A stretch of DNA of 64,000 nucleotides from Dehalobacter sp. DCA. Lineage in GTDB: Bacteria > Bacillota > Desulfitobacteriia > Desulfitobacteriales > Syntrophobotulaceae. The stretch covers positions 1,674,001-1,738,000 of the forward strand of contig NC_018866.1 in the NCBI RefSeq assembly GCF_000305775.1, given 5' to 3'. The notes beneath the pieces are model-generated. The model had not been told where the DNA came from and did not search any database. It was given only the letters and a program-made list of their open reading frames with translations. This document shows positions 19,861 through 29,588 of this stretch, piece by piece (the first letter of the stretch is position 1; each line of letters opens with the position of its first letter). The translations under genes and the position numbers were made by a program.

Positions 19861-19926
19861 ATTACATTCTCATCGTCATTTCTCTATCCCGCATCAGCTT
19901 TGCAGGCCATTTACTGTTTTGAGTTC

Positions 19927-20445
19927 TTATCGCCTGCCGGCCCAAAATCCTCCGCGGAAATTCTTAGGTTCCTGGAAGAATATAAACGCACTTGGGCAGG
20001 AATCATTAACAATATTCAAAAGTTCTTTTTGCCGATTTCTTTTGGCCAGAACCAACATCAGGAGGCGTTTCCCGTCGCGGCCTTCCCCGGTCCAGGTCGT
20101 AACGCCAAATCCTTTCTTACGCAATAATTTGGGAAGCGTCTCATCGAGCGAATCAACAATGACCTCGGCAGTCATGTACCCGAGAGCAAGTCTTTCCTCG
20201 ATCCTGCTTCCCAGATACACTCCGATACCATAGCCGATGCAATATGCTGCGATGTTCCAGTAACTGTCCAGGTTTTTCAGAATAATAGACAATCCGGCAA
20301 TGTACACGAGCACTTCGATCATGGACAGCATGGAAGCATACTCCTTTAAGCCCTTGATCACAAGGATAAACCGTACCGTTGTCAGTGATACGTACGTAAT
20401 ATTAATAGCCATGATCATCAGAGCAAACAGGACTACTTGGCTCAT
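19927..20445 (-). CDS. DUF5698/DUF2179 membrane protein (UPF0316 type)
   Basis: 172 residues from ATG 20445 (MSQVVLFALMIMAINITYVSL), preceded by GGTGATAAG. Three membrane segments, then a soluble C-terminal domain (YMTAEVIVDSLDETLPKLLRKKGFGVTTWTGEGRDGKR) typical of the YebE/UPF0316 family, whose molecular role is unknown. An upstream extension of 70 codons is possible but begins without a ribosome-binding site. Confidence 0.8.
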   Translation of the reverse strand: MSQVVLFALMIMAINITYVSLTTVRFILVIKGLKEYASMLSMIEVLVYIAGLSIILKNLDSYWNIAAYCIGYGIGVYLGSRIEERLALGYMTAEVIVDSLDETLPKLLRKKGFGVTTWTGEGRDGKRLLMLVLAKRNRQKELLNIVNDSCPSAFIFFQEPKNFRGGFWAGRR

Positions 20446-20711
20446 TCTTATCACCAATCTTCTTTTTTCGGCTGGATCATTCTTTGATATTATTATGATC
20501 CATTTTAGCGTAATTCTACTATGCTGTTCCAAATTTTTCTGAATTGCTGTCTCACTCACATTGCCGATTATCTCCTGCGTATTACAAAAATACCTGTATA
20601 TGTAAAGAAATGAATAAAATATGCTAAGGAACGCACAATAATGACGAACTGGCAAAAGACTGGCTTTTTTTCATTCAGCAAGCCAATATTCTATATCGGG
20701 AGGGGAAAATA

Positions 20712-21851
20712 TTGAAAAAGGGCAGCTATTATGACTGGGCCCGCCAGAAAGGAATATCCCGGCGGGACTTTTTAAGGTTCTGTGCCATGACTGCAGCAAT
20801 GCTGGGACTCGATGCAACCGCTGTCCCCAGAATTGTGGAAGCTTTGGAAAACAAGTCACGCCCACCTGTCATTTATCTAAATCTGCAGGAATGCACCTGC
20901 TGCGGCGAGTCTTTCATCAGGTCCGCCCACCCTTTGTTTTCGGACCTGATCTTCAATATGATTTCCCTTGATTATATGGAGACGCTGCAGGCCGCAGCCG
21001 GAACACAGGCAGAGTCTGTCCGTCTAAAAACAATGCAGGAACATTACGGGGAATATATTCTGGTAGTCGAAGGCAGTGCCACACTGGCAGAGGGCGGCAT
21101 TTACTGTACCATCGGCGGAATGACTGCCAACCAGCTCCTGAAGGAATGTGCAGGCGGAGCAGCTGCCGTGATAGCGTATGGCTCCTGTGCGACCAACGCC
21201 TGTGTCCAGGGGGCACACCCCAATCCAACACAGGCTGTACCGATTCGGAGAATTATCAAGAACAAGCCTGTCATTGACGTTCCCGGATGTCCGCCCATTG
21301 CTGAAGTCATCACCGGTACAATCGTTCATTACCTGACATTTGGGAAAATCCCGGAATTAACGAGCCTGGGCCGTCCTAAAGCCTTTTACTCCAAACGTGT
21401 CCATGATGGCTGCACCCGCCGGGCCTTTTTTGATGCCGGCCAGTTTGTGGAGCGCTTCGATGACGAAGGTGCCAGAAAAGGATGGTGCTTGTATAAAGTT
21501 GGCTGCAAAGGCCCAGTTGCTTATAATGCCTGCGCCGTAACGGAATGGAATGACGGAGTCAGCTTTCCTGTTAAATCAGGACACCCTTGTATGGCCTGTT
21601 CCGAGAATAATTGGTATGATTCCAGCACGCCTTTTTATACTCACCTGGCTGAGATCCCCAATGAGGCCATCGGCGGCAACCCTGACCATATCGGTCTTGC
21701 CGCTTTAGGTGTAGCCGGTCTGGGTGTTGTTGCCCATGGGGGAATTACGGCCGCTGCTAAAGGGCGTGGGAAAAAGAACCACCCGGCCGGAAGTACGGAT
21801 ACTGAACAAAAAAGACAAGTAACTAAGAAGACAAATCATAAAGAAGACTAA
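20712..21851 (+). CDS. hyaA: Uptake [NiFe] hydrogenase small subunit
   Basis: 379 residues. TTG start with GGGAGGGG six bases upstream. Twin-arginine signal RRDFLRF at residues 18-24 exports the folded dimer. Fe-S ligands: CTCCGES (proximal cluster), GSCATNACVQG, DVPGCPP, then CTRRAFF ... CLYKVGCKGP and CMACSENNW for the medial and distal clusters. A C-terminal membrane anchor (LAALGVAGLGVVAHGGI) is followed by a Lys-rich tail. Passes electrons from H2 to the cytochrome b subunit. First gene of a small-large-cytochrome b operon. Confidence 0.95.
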   Translation: MKKGSYYDWARQKGISRRDFLRFCAMTAAMLGLDATAVPRIVEALENKSRPPVIYLNLQECTCCGESFIRSAHPLFSDLIFNMISLDYMETLQAAAGTQAESVRLKTMQEHYGEYILVVEGSATLAEGGIYCTIGGMTANQLLKECAGGAAAVIAYGSCATNACVQGAHPNPTQAVPIRRIIKNKPVIDVPGCPPIAEVITGTIVHYLTFGKIPELTSLGRPKAFYSKRVHDGCTRRAFFDAGQFVERFDDEGARKGWCLYKVGCKGPVAYNACAVTEWNDGVSFPVKSGHPCMACSENNWYDSSTPFYTHLAEIPNEAIGGNPDHIGLAALGVAGLGVVAHGGITAAAKGRGKKNHPAGSTDTEQKRQVTKKTNHKED

Positions 21852-21873
21852 TGCAGAAAGGTTTTGAATCTCA

Positions 21874-23580
21874 ATGACAACAAGAATTGTTGTGGATCCT
21901 GTCACCCGGATCGAAGGTCATTTACGCATTGAAGCCATTGTTGACGGTACAAAGATCAGTGATGCCGTCAGCTCAGGAACAACATTTAGAGGAATTGAGA
22001 AGATTGTCGAAAACAGGGATCCACGTGATGTCTGGGCGTTCGTCCAACGGATTTGCGGTGTTTGCACGCACATCCATGCGATTGCTTCCGTGCGGGCAGT
22101 GGAAGATGCCTTGGATTATCCGATCCCCAAAAATGCCAATTACATACGCAATATCATGACGCTGACCCAATTTACCCAGGATCATGTGATTCATTTTTAT
22201 CATTTGCATGGTTTTGACTGGATTGATGTCTTAAGCGCATTAAAGGCTGATCCTAAAGCAACAAGCAGTCTGGCCATGTCCATCTCCTCGTGGCCTAATT
22301 CTTCGGAGGGTTACTTCAGGGATGTGCAAAACAAAGTTAAGAATATTGTCCAAAGCGGCCAGCTTGGTATTTTTGCCAATGCTTACTGGGGTCATCCCGC
22401 TTATCGCTTGCCTCCGGAAGCCAATCTAATGGGAGTCGCGCATTACCTGGAAGCATTAAGTTGGCAAAAAGAAATTGCTAAAGTCCATACCGTGTTCGGA
22501 GGGAAAAACCCGCACCCGAACTATCTGGTCGGCGGGCATGCTTCGAGCATCAACCTTGATGATGTCCATGTTCTGAATATGGAACGCCTGAATCTTGTGA
22601 AAACGAAGATCGATGAAGCCCAAACGTTTGTCAACCAGGTCCTTATTCCAGATATTCTAGCCATTGCTGGCTTTTACAAAAAAGACCTTTGGGGAGGCGG
22701 AATCGGCAACTTCCTGGCCTACGGTGGTGTACCGCTCGTCGATATCCACGAGCCGGACAGTTATCTGTTCCCTCGCGGGATTGTCCTGAACAGAGATTTA
22801 AGCAAAGTCTATGATCTTGATCTAAAGGATCCAAGCCATATTCAGGAATTTGTATCTCACTCGTGGTATCAATACGCGGATAAGGATTCCGGGCTTCACC
22901 CCTGGCAGGGGCGGACGGATCCAGCATATGACGGGCCCAAACCACCTTATCACAATTTGGATGAATCAAAAAAATACAGCTGGATCAAAACACCGCGCTG
23001 GCAGGGCCATGCGATGGAAGTCGGCCCGCTGTCCCGCTTCGTGGTTGCTTATGCCAAGGGCAATAAGGAAATCAAGGAAATGGTCGACAGCTCCCTGCGG
23101 AAACTGGACCTTCCGCTCAACGCTTTGTTTTCAACGCTCGGACGAACGCTGGCCAGAGCACTGGAAGCAAAATTTTGCGTCGATCAACTTGCCGGTTTTT
23201 ATGCGGACCTAATCGCTAATATTAAAGCCGGTGACACACAAACCTTCAATCCTGAAAAATGGGAACCGAGCCGCTGGCCGGCAGAAGCGCAGGGTGTCGG
23301 CTGGGCTGAGGCCCCGCGAGGAGCCCTGGCTCACTGGATTAAAATCCGCGGCGGCAAGGTAGAAAGCTATCAGGCGGTTGTGCCGACAACCTGGAATGCC
23401 TCACCGCGGGATGCTACAGGACAAAAAGGTCCTTATGAGGCGTCGCTGCTCGACACACCGGTCGCTGCTACCGACCAGCCCCTGGAACTGCTCCGGACCA
23501 TTCACTCATTTGACCCCTGCATCGCCTGCGCGGCACACCTGATAACACCACAAGGAAAACTATTGCTAGAGAAAATCTAG
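21874..23580 (+). CDS. hyaB: Uptake [NiFe] hydrogenase large subunit
   Basis: 568 residues. Four nickel ligands: RICGVC near residue 62 and DPCIAC near the C-terminus. The C-terminus after DPCIACAAH (LITPQGKLLLEKI) is the peptide normally removed by a maturation protease. Oxidises H2. No hyp maturation or protease genes are in the window, so maturation must come from elsewhere. 22 bp after the small-subunit stop. Confidence 0.96.
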   Translation: MTTRIVVDPVTRIEGHLRIEAIVDGTKISDAVSSGTTFRGIEKIVENRDPRDVWAFVQRICGVCTHIHAIASVRAVEDALDYPIPKNANYIRNIMTLTQFTQDHVIHFYHLHGFDWIDVLSALKADPKATSSLAMSISSWPNSSEGYFRDVQNKVKNIVQSGQLGIFANAYWGHPAYRLPPEANLMGVAHYLEALSWQKEIAKVHTVFGGKNPHPNYLVGGHASSINLDDVHVLNMERLNLVKTKIDEAQTFVNQVLIPDILAIAGFYKKDLWGGGIGNFLAYGGVPLVDIHEPDSYLFPRGIVLNRDLSKVYDLDLKDPSHIQEFVSHSWYQYADKDSGLHPWQGRTDPAYDGPKPPYHNLDESKKYSWIKTPRWQGHAMEVGPLSRFVVAYAKGNKEIKEMVDSSLRKLDLPLNALFSTLGRTLARALEAKFCVDQLAGFYADLIANIKAGDTQTFNPEKWEPSRWPAEAQGVGWAEAPRGALAHWIKIRGGKVESYQAVVPTTWNASPRDATGQKGPYEASLLDTPVAATDQPLELLRTIHSFDPCIACAAHLITPQGKLLLEKI

Positions 23581-23646
23581 GGGCCACAATATCTGCGTGC
23601 CATGGTGACGCTAGCATATATTCTAAGTGATATGGAGGGATTACGA

Positions 23647-24393
23647 TTGGCCTTATCCAAAGAAAAGAAAAGTTCCGCTCCGATGCCGCAGCGCAGACCG
23701 GTATACGTCTGGCAATTTCCTGTCCGGATGTTTCACTGGATAAATGCAGCCGCTGTCACCGTACTCTTTCTTACAGGTCTGTATATTGGAAATCCTGTCT
23801 TTATAACCGCCGGAGAAGCTTTCCAGCAGTTTTTAATGGGATCAGTTCGCTACTGGCATGGAATAGCCGCTTTTATCTTTACGGCCAATCTGTTATTCCG
23901 CCTCTATTGGTTCTGGGCAGGCAATGCGTATGCCAAGATACGTTTCTGGCAGAAGGCTTTTTGGCAGGACCTCAAGTCAACAGTCCGCTACTATTTATTT
24001 ATGAGAGGAGAACATCAGGGACATCTCGGGCATAATGCCCTGGCCCAGCTATCTTATCTTCTTTTCATCTGGATCGGAAGTTTTTTCATGATTATAACCG
24101 GTTTTGCTATGCGGATAGGCACCAATCCGGACGGTATATCCGGAAAGTTGTTTTCCTGGGTTATTCCGGCTTTTCACAACGAGAATCTGGTTAGAATGAG
24201 TCATCATCTTGTCGCTTGGGGCTATGTGGTTTTTTTGTTGATTCACCTCTACCTTGTATTCAGACAGGATCTTCTGGATGATGATGCTACTACCTCATCC
24301 ATGATCAATGGGTATAAATATGAATTGCCCTCTACTATCGGCGCTGAAGAAGTCCATACCCCTGAATATGTTGTACTCCAGAAGGGGGATTAA
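23647..24393 (+). CDS. hyaC: Hydrogenase cytochrome b subunit
   Basis: About 248 residues with TTG start at 23647 (GGAGGG ten bases upstream); an ATG at 23602 has no ribosome-binding site. Four membrane segments with haem-ligand histidines (PVRMFHWINA, VRYWHGIAAF, RMSHHLVAWGYV and FLLIHLYL). Anchors the hydrogenase and reduces menaquinone, which is the likely donor route to the reductive dehalogenases. Confidence 0.92.
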   Translation: MALSKEKKSSAPMPQRRPVYVWQFPVRMFHWINAAAVTVLFLTGLYIGNPVFITAGEAFQQFLMGSVRYWHGIAAFIFTANLLFRLYWFWAGNAYAKIRFWQKAFWQDLKSTVRYYLFMRGEHQGHLGHNALAQLSYLLFIWIGSFFMIITGFAMRIGTNPDGISGKLFSWVIPAFHNENLVRMSHHLVAWGYVVFLLIHLYLVFRQDLLDDDATTSSMINGYKYELPSTIGAEEVHTPEYVVLQKGD

Positions 24394-24394
24394 C

Positions 24395-25432
24395 TTGAAT
24401 TTCGAGCCCAAACAGGTCTTTTATGAACCCGAAGCCCTGAATTATCCACTTGGGAAGAAGCTTGTTGATTATTTTCGGCAAATCAAGATTCCGGTCAAAG
24501 CAACAAGTTCTCACAACAGAATAACCGGTCTGAGCGGAGATACTGCTGCCAAAACCTATTTTGAAGCCAAAAAAACATTGGTGATCGGTGTTAAACGCGG
24601 AAAAACGTTTCAAACCTGCAAACCCTCAGCTCATTATCAGCTGCCGCTGACCACAAGCTGTCCCGGGATGTGCGAATATTGTTATTTAGCCACGACGCTG
24701 GGTGCAAGACCGTACATCCGCATCTATGTTAATATAAATGAACTGCTTGAAAAAGCCCAAACTTTAATCCAGGAACGTTTACCCGAGATCACTTATTTCG
24801 AAGGAGCCGCAGTGTCCGACCCAATCCCGATGGAACAATATACAGGCAGTCTGAGAAAAAGCATTGAATTTTTTGGAAGGCAGCCTCAAGGCCGGTTCCG
24901 CTTTGTCACAAAATTCACTGACGTTGATAGCCTTTTGAATCTGGAACATCACGGTCATACCCGGTTTCGTTTCAGCCTGAATTGCGAGGAAATCATCAGA
25001 AATTATGAGCATGGGACACCATCCGCTGAAAATAGAATAAAGGCAGCCGGAAAAGTACTTCGCGCCGGCTACCCTTTGGGTTTTATTATTGCCCCGATTA
25101 TCAGATTTGAGAACTGGATGGATCAATACGAAAAGCTCTTTGCTGACCTGGCAGAGCAGTTAAAAGCCGCTTCTCCGGCAAACTTTTCTCCTGCAGCGCT
25201 TACTTTTGAATTTATCACACATCGTTTTTCTTCCCGAGCCAAGTCCAATATTTTAAATATCTATCCGCAGACAAGCCTACCGATGGATGAAGCTTCGCGC
25301 AAATTTAAATTCGGGCAGTTCGGCTACGGAAAATATGTCTACCCACCCGTTGAAATGGAGGAAATAAAGACTTCCTTTCTGGCGTTTATGAACCGTCATT
25401 TCCCGGGAGCAAAAGCCAAATACTTTATTTAG
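24395..25432 (+). CDS. splB: Spore photoproduct lyase
   Basis: 345 residues from a TTG at 24395, one base after the cytochrome b stop, with AAGGGGG in between acting as ribosome-binding site. Radical SAM motif CPGMCEYC at about residues 90-97. SplB reverses the spore photoproduct in germinating endospores, which marks the host as a spore former. Unusually placed as fourth gene of the hydrogenase operon. Confidence 0.93.
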   Translation: MNFEPKQVFYEPEALNYPLGKKLVDYFRQIKIPVKATSSHNRITGLSGDTAAKTYFEAKKTLVIGVKRGKTFQTCKPSAHYQLPLTTSCPGMCEYCYLATTLGARPYIRIYVNINELLEKAQTLIQERLPEITYFEGAAVSDPIPMEQYTGSLRKSIEFFGRQPQGRFRFVTKFTDVDSLLNLEHHGHTRFRFSLNCEEIIRNYEHGTPSAENRIKAAGKVLRAGYPLGFIIAPIIRFENWMDQYEKLFADLAEQLKAASPANFSPAALTFEFITHRFSSRAKSNILNIYPQTSLPMDEASRKFKFGQFGYGKYVYPPVEMEEIKTSFLAFMNRHFPGAKAKYFI

Positions 25433-25461
25433 CTTTTCGGCTATTGTACCGTCCATGGCAC

Positions 25462-26604
25462 TCATCGTTCCTTGCCAGTATGCTGGTATTCGGCATACCA
25501 TCTTTTAATGGCCTGCTTGCTTTGCTCGCTCGGGTAATAATTCTTGTTTTCATCATCTTTGCCCACAGCAAAAACAGAAAAACCAAGATGCCAGGTTTCT
25601 TTTTCAAACACTTGCTGATAAGCCAGAAAGCAATTTGCCTGCTCCTGGTTATTGATAATGTCCGACGGCAAAGGGTTCCAGGGATGAACTGCGGCACCGC
25701 TTCTTTTTGGGAAACCCAATTCACCAAAGAATACAGGTTTGTTCCATTTTGCAGACAGCTGCTTTAATTCATCATAGATATTCTGGTTTCGGTCAAAAAT
25801 CCGGGTCTTATAGATCGAGCTTACAAGGTTATCTACCGTATTGGTCTCCTGGTCGGTCAATTCAAAATAAGCTGCTACAGAGATAAAATCCACTTTTCCA
25901 AGAACCGGATTATTTAATTTGGCAATGTAGGTATCGTACGCCAAATTCTGCCCGGCATTCCATTCAGCTGTATACCACCAGTTTGTCCGGTAAGTCATTT
26001 TGCCCTGGTATCCGGCCCTGACAAAATCCGCGACATCGGTCCAATAACCGCATTGATCCTCGAATTGATCAAAGTTGGAACCGATACATAGGGCGTAGAC
26101 TTTATTCGGCTTAGCCACATCACGGATGAGTTCGGCAAGGACGACCTGTTTCCAGTTCCAGAACCATTGATTGATATTATCCGGCTTGAGATCCGTCTCA
26201 TATTTCTCACCGTTTTGAATATACGGATAAGGTTCCAGGATGACGTTAATTCCTTTATATCTTAAGCGTTTAATCAGCCAGACCGCTTTCTTTTCGCTTT
26301 CCGCATTGATACTCATCGTACTGGCTGTCAACGACGGAATATCAATTTGAACAGGGACATTCAGGGTATTCAGCCCAAGACTGTCTATATCGCTCAGAGC
26401 CTGTTCAATTGTATAATCTACAGACAGGTTTGCCGATTTTATCTTTTCCCCCCATGGGGTAATAATCCTGTTCTTTTCGTATTGGTAGCCAATATAGACA
26501 ATATCCACCAGAACCAGTTTAATGATTAGCAACACCACAATAATGACACCTAATACAATCAGCGGGGTTTTATTTCTTTTGAGCGTATTCAGCAAATTGT
26601 TCAA
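25462..26604 (-). CDS. Membrane-anchored GH113-like glycoside hydrolase fold protein
   Basis: 380 residues. One N-terminal membrane segment (about residues 14-34), then a TIM-barrel domain resembling GH113 beta-mannanases (INVILEPYPY, MTYRTNWWYTAEW, VDFISVAAYFELTD, VFFGELGFPKRSGA). The Glu of FGELGFP is the expected nucleophile, but the usual acid/base Glu position (IGTE-like) reads CIGSNF here. Convergent with splB; followed on the same strand by nothing closer than 26690. Confidence 0.65.
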   Translation of the reverse strand: MNNLLNTLKRNKTPLIVLGVIIVVLLIIKLVLVDIVYIGYQYEKNRIITPWGEKIKSANLSVDYTIEQALSDIDSLGLNTLNVPVQIDIPSLTASTMSINAESEKKAVWLIKRLRYKGINVILEPYPYIQNGEKYETDLKPDNINQWFWNWKQVVLAELIRDVAKPNKVYALCIGSNFDQFEDQCGYWTDVADFVRAGYQGKMTYRTNWWYTAEWNAGQNLAYDTYIAKLNNPVLGKVDFISVAAYFELTDQETNTVDNLVSSIYKTRIFDRNQNIYDELKQLSAKWNKPVFFGELGFPKRSGAAVHPWNPLPSDIINNQEQANCFLAYQQVFEKETWHLGFSVFAVGKDDENKNYYPSEQSKQAIKRWYAEYQHTGKER

Positions 26605-26689
26605 TATTCTGACCCTTCCTAAGAATAGTACATGTTAAATAGATTGATGATTAGAAGCGTAAAGATGAAAAGCTTATACTTTCTAAATA

Positions 26690-27445
26690 CTAAGAAAGAC
26701 TGTCCGCGGAAGAATCTTTGAGCAGAAAATTGTAATTCTGTCTGAGGTATTCCGTCACCTTTTGGGCAATGACCTTATGCCCGTCTTCATTCGGATGGAT
26801 CCCATCAATACAAAGCAATTGAGTAAAATCCGGTGTCTTCAGAAAAGCACCTCTTACATCGATCCATTTTGTCTTGGTTTCCTCTGCAATGTTCACAATC
26901 ATGGAGTTGTAGCGTTCCTGCCACCAGTATATCTTTGTAACGCTTCCAAGCCAAATCAATATATTTTTCCCTATCTCATTACTGTTTTTGCTAATCCACT
27001 TGAAATACCGATCCGCGTCAAGCGGGGGAAGCGTCATCAACACCGGGATAATATTATTGTTTTTAAGCGAAATAATGGTATCTGTGAGCATTTTCCCGAA
27101 AGCGTTGAAATCCGTTTTGGGTTCATGCTCTGCCATTGGATCACTCGCAATCTGCATCCAGTCAAAGTCACAGTCATTGCCTCCAAATTCGATCAGTACA
27201 ATATCCGGACGCGTTTTGGAGACATCCCGATTAAGGCGTTCAATGCCTTTTTTTATGGTATTACCAAATTTCGCAGCATTATAAACCATGCCCTTCAGGC
27301 TGTTCTGGACCAGAGAAACATAGTTTCTGTCCAATAACGAATATTTCCCCTGATCCTCGTTATAGATCACGCCTTTGGAAATGGAGTCTCCTACAATCAG
27401 AAATGTATAATTTTCTTTCAGTTCAGACTGATTGTTATCCATCAA
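26690..27445 (-). CDS. SGNH/GDSL-family hydrolase
   Basis: 251 residues. Block I IVGDSISKG (Ser nucleophile), block III FGGNDCDF (Asn), block V DGIHPNEDGH (Asp-His). All catalytic residues are present. No signal peptide, so probably cytoplasmic; substrate (ester or acetyl) unknown. A second in-frame ATG follows directly (MMDNN). Confidence 0.88.
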   Translation of the reverse strand: MMDNNQSELKENYTFLIVGDSISKGVIYNEDQGKYSLLDRNYVSLVQNSLKGMVYNAAKFGNTIKKGIERLNRDVSKTRPDIVLIEFGGNDCDFDWMQIASDPMAEHEPKTDFNAFGKMLTDTIISLKNNNIIPVLMTLPPLDADRYFKWISKNSNEIGKNILIWLGSVTKIYWWQERYNSMIVNIAEETKTKWIDVRGAFLKTPDFTQLLCIDGIHPNEDGHKVIAQKVTEYLRQNYNFLLKDSSADSLS

Positions 27446-27499
27446 TTCACACCTTTCACAACGACTTGCTTAAAACTTCATAGGTATTACTTCAAAATT

Positions 27500-28018
27500 T
27501 TATAAGTATTTCAAAATTGCTTTCCAATGTGTCAGCTTTTCCTCAAATTTCATCGTATTGGCCGGACTGGTTGAGGGCAATAGCAGATAGGCAATGGAAG
27601 CAGACTCCAGACGGATTTTCCTCTTATATATATTAAAGCCCTTTGCTCCGTTAAATGCAAGTAATTCCAGATGTGGGTACTGAATAAATAAATTTTGAAA
27701 ATCATTGACCTGTTCATTGACTATATTGCTATCGAGACTGCCTTCTCTGGAGCAGTTACAAATGACATCCCAAAGGGCAATTTTTCTGTCCAAAAGAAAT
27801 TGTTTCCTGCTATCATAATCATCCATGGCATCCGCGGCATTAGACCATCCACGGGCATCGTCAAAAAGCGCATACATAATCCGCCAAAAGTGATTGTAAG
27901 GATGTACATAATATTTCTGCTCCCTCAACGATTGCACTCCCGGCATCGAGCCGAGGATCAATACCCGGGACTCCTGATTGATGACCGGTTCAAATGAATA
28001 GATGATTTCCATTTCCAT
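27500..28018 (-). CDS. DNA-deoxyinosine glycosylase (UDG superfamily family 6)
   Basis: 172 residues. LILGSMPG near the N-terminus, YYVHPYNHFWRIMY, and LLPSTSPAN near the C-terminus are the motifs of hypoxanthine-DNA glycosylases of the MUG/UDG superfamily. Removes deaminated adenine from DNA. It starts one base after the stop of the pentapeptide gene, so translational coupling is likely. Confidence 0.85.
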   Translation of the reverse strand: MEMEIIYSFEPVINQESRVLILGSMPGVQSLREQKYYVHPYNHFWRIMYALFDDARGWSNAADAMDDYDSRKQFLLDRKIALWDVICNCSREGSLDSNIVNEQVNDFQNLFIQYPHLELLAFNGAKGFNIYKRKIRLESASIAYLLLPSTSPANTMKFEEKLTHWKAILKYL

Positions 28019-28019
28019 A

Positions 28020-28916
28020 TCAGTCCAAACTCCATTGTCTTGGATAAAAGAGTAATGGCGGCAGCTTGGTACGCTTGTCTCCCTTCGCCGTATTTAGCTG
28101 GGGCTGGGTCAGAAAAATACTATGGCTTAAATCAGTACCACTAAGGTCGGCATCGCGCAAATCCGCCCCGATCAAATCAGCTCCGCCCAGATCGCTCCCG
28201 CTGAGATCTGCGGCAATCAGACAGGCTCCTCTAAGGTTAGCCCCTCTGAGGTCCGTTTCCCGGAGATCTGCAGCAATCAGACTATTCCTGCGCTTAAAGG
28301 TCTTCAAAATCCCGGCCTGAATATTCCGCTCCTGACAAACAGAAACACGGACCAGTTCACTTGTTTGAAGCAGCAGGGTATTTACTTCGGTACGATATAA
28401 GGGTACATCCATTTTCAGAAGCTCACCCGGGCTGAGCAGTGTCAGCCGTTCCGTCTCTTCCCGCAGGGTACGAAGCGCCTCATGAACTGAATGAGCGGGC
28501 TGTAATGTCTCTGCTTCTGTCAAATACCAGAGTATCTCCTGAAGCTGCCGAATGACAAGGAAAACTTCAAACATTTGCTCCTGGAATTCCGGTGATCGCC
28601 GCCAGTCTCTGCCGCCGTAACTGAGCTTGGATACCTTTGGCCCTGCGCCAAAACAGTCAAATGCCATGCAGCCTTTCAGGCCCAGTCCCTGAAGATCTTG
28701 ATATATACTGCAGCGAAAATTTTCCTGCAGCTTCCGACAGGGTTGACCGGCCTCTTTATCGTTTGGAAAGCCTTCCGAAGCTGAAAAATACAGCGCGGTG
28801 CAGCACAATCCGAAGCAGTTCTCACAGTCAGCTCTCAGACTGCGTCTCTGCTCAGCAAAAATGTCTATTGGTTCACGAATTCCAGACAATGTTTGATCCT
28901 CCAAAACAAAGAACAT
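28020..28916 (-). CDS. Pentapeptide-repeat protein with N-terminal Cys cluster
   Basis: 298 residues. N-terminal Cys-rich part (CENCFGLCC, CRKL, CSIYQDL, CMAFDCFG) could bind metal. Residues ~205-275 are about twelve A(D/N)LxX pentapeptide repeats (ADLRETDLRGANLRGACLIA) forming a right-handed beta helix. Function unknown. Directly upstream of the deoxyinosine glycosylase gene. Confidence 0.85.
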   Translation of the reverse strand: MFFVLEDQTLSGIREPIDIFAEQRRSLRADCENCFGLCCTALYFSASEGFPNDKEAGQPCRKLQENFRCSIYQDLQGLGLKGCMAFDCFGAGPKVSKLSYGGRDWRRSPEFQEQMFEVFLVIRQLQEILWYLTEAETLQPAHSVHEALRTLREETERLTLLSPGELLKMDVPLYRTEVNTLLLQTSELVRVSVCQERNIQAGILKTFKRRNSLIAADLRETDLRGANLRGACLIAADLSGSDLGGADLIGADLRDADLSGTDLSHSIFLTQPQLNTAKGDKRTKLPPLLFYPRQWSLD

Positions 28917-28953
28917 TTGATTTATCCCCAGAAATAATGCTTGAATAGTTTGT

Positions 28954-29532
28954 CTAATCTTTTTTGGCCTTTCTAAGAACCAGTTGAATATTCAGACGAT
29001 CGGCTTCCACTTTTAGCAAGCGGACGGCTTCTTCAGCACTGCCGTTGCAGTTGATCCGATCCATATGATGGATCTTATCCATCATATTATTCAGGACGGA
29101 AAGCGGCAGCAGGTTGACCGCCAGACAATAAAATCCCTTTGATTTGCCGTCGTTGTAATTCGTGATTAGTTCGCCTAAAATTTTGTGTTTTTCCGTCAGT
29201 TCTTCAAGATAATTTTGAAGGTCTATTTTAGCCTTGGCCTGATCCTGCAATACATTTTGATAGGATATAAAGGAATCGGCCTCGCTTGGAGCCTGATACC
29301 TCTCACATGGATAGACACTGCATTCAAAACAGTATTCAACATTTTGATGCTTTTTATTACAGGTAATTACGGCACAGGAAGGATGCTTCAAAAAAAAGTC
29401 CGGACCCCCGCAGCCGGGGCACTTTGAAGAACCGTCCGTATGAAAGCGCGGACAGAGACAGCAATTCAATCCGCATAATGAAAAGTCGGCGCATTTTCGC
29501 CTGTATTCTTTACTTACCATTGATTTAACCAT
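28954..29532 (-). CDS. DUF3795 Cys-rich protein
   Basis: About 192 residues from ATG 29532, which has AGGAG eight bases upstream; a longer frame from 29604 would overlap the neighbouring gene. Cys motifs CGLNCCLCPRF, CPGCGGP, CAVITC, CFECSVYPCER match DUF3795. Probably a metal-binding protein of unknown role. Confidence 0.8.
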   Translation of the reverse strand: MVKSMVSKEYRRKCADFSLCGLNCCLCPRFHTDGSSKCPGCGGPDFFLKHPSCAVITCNKKHQNVEYCFECSVYPCERYQAPSEADSFISYQNVLQDQAKAKIDLQNYLEELTEKHKILGELITNYNDGKSKGFYCLAVNLLPLSVLNNMMDKIHHMDRINCNGSAEEAVRLLKVEADRLNIQLVLRKAKKD

Positions 29533-29588
29533 CGCATGCATCTCCTGATAAACATTTTTTAGCATTTCCCAAACATTAAGGGCCGTAT

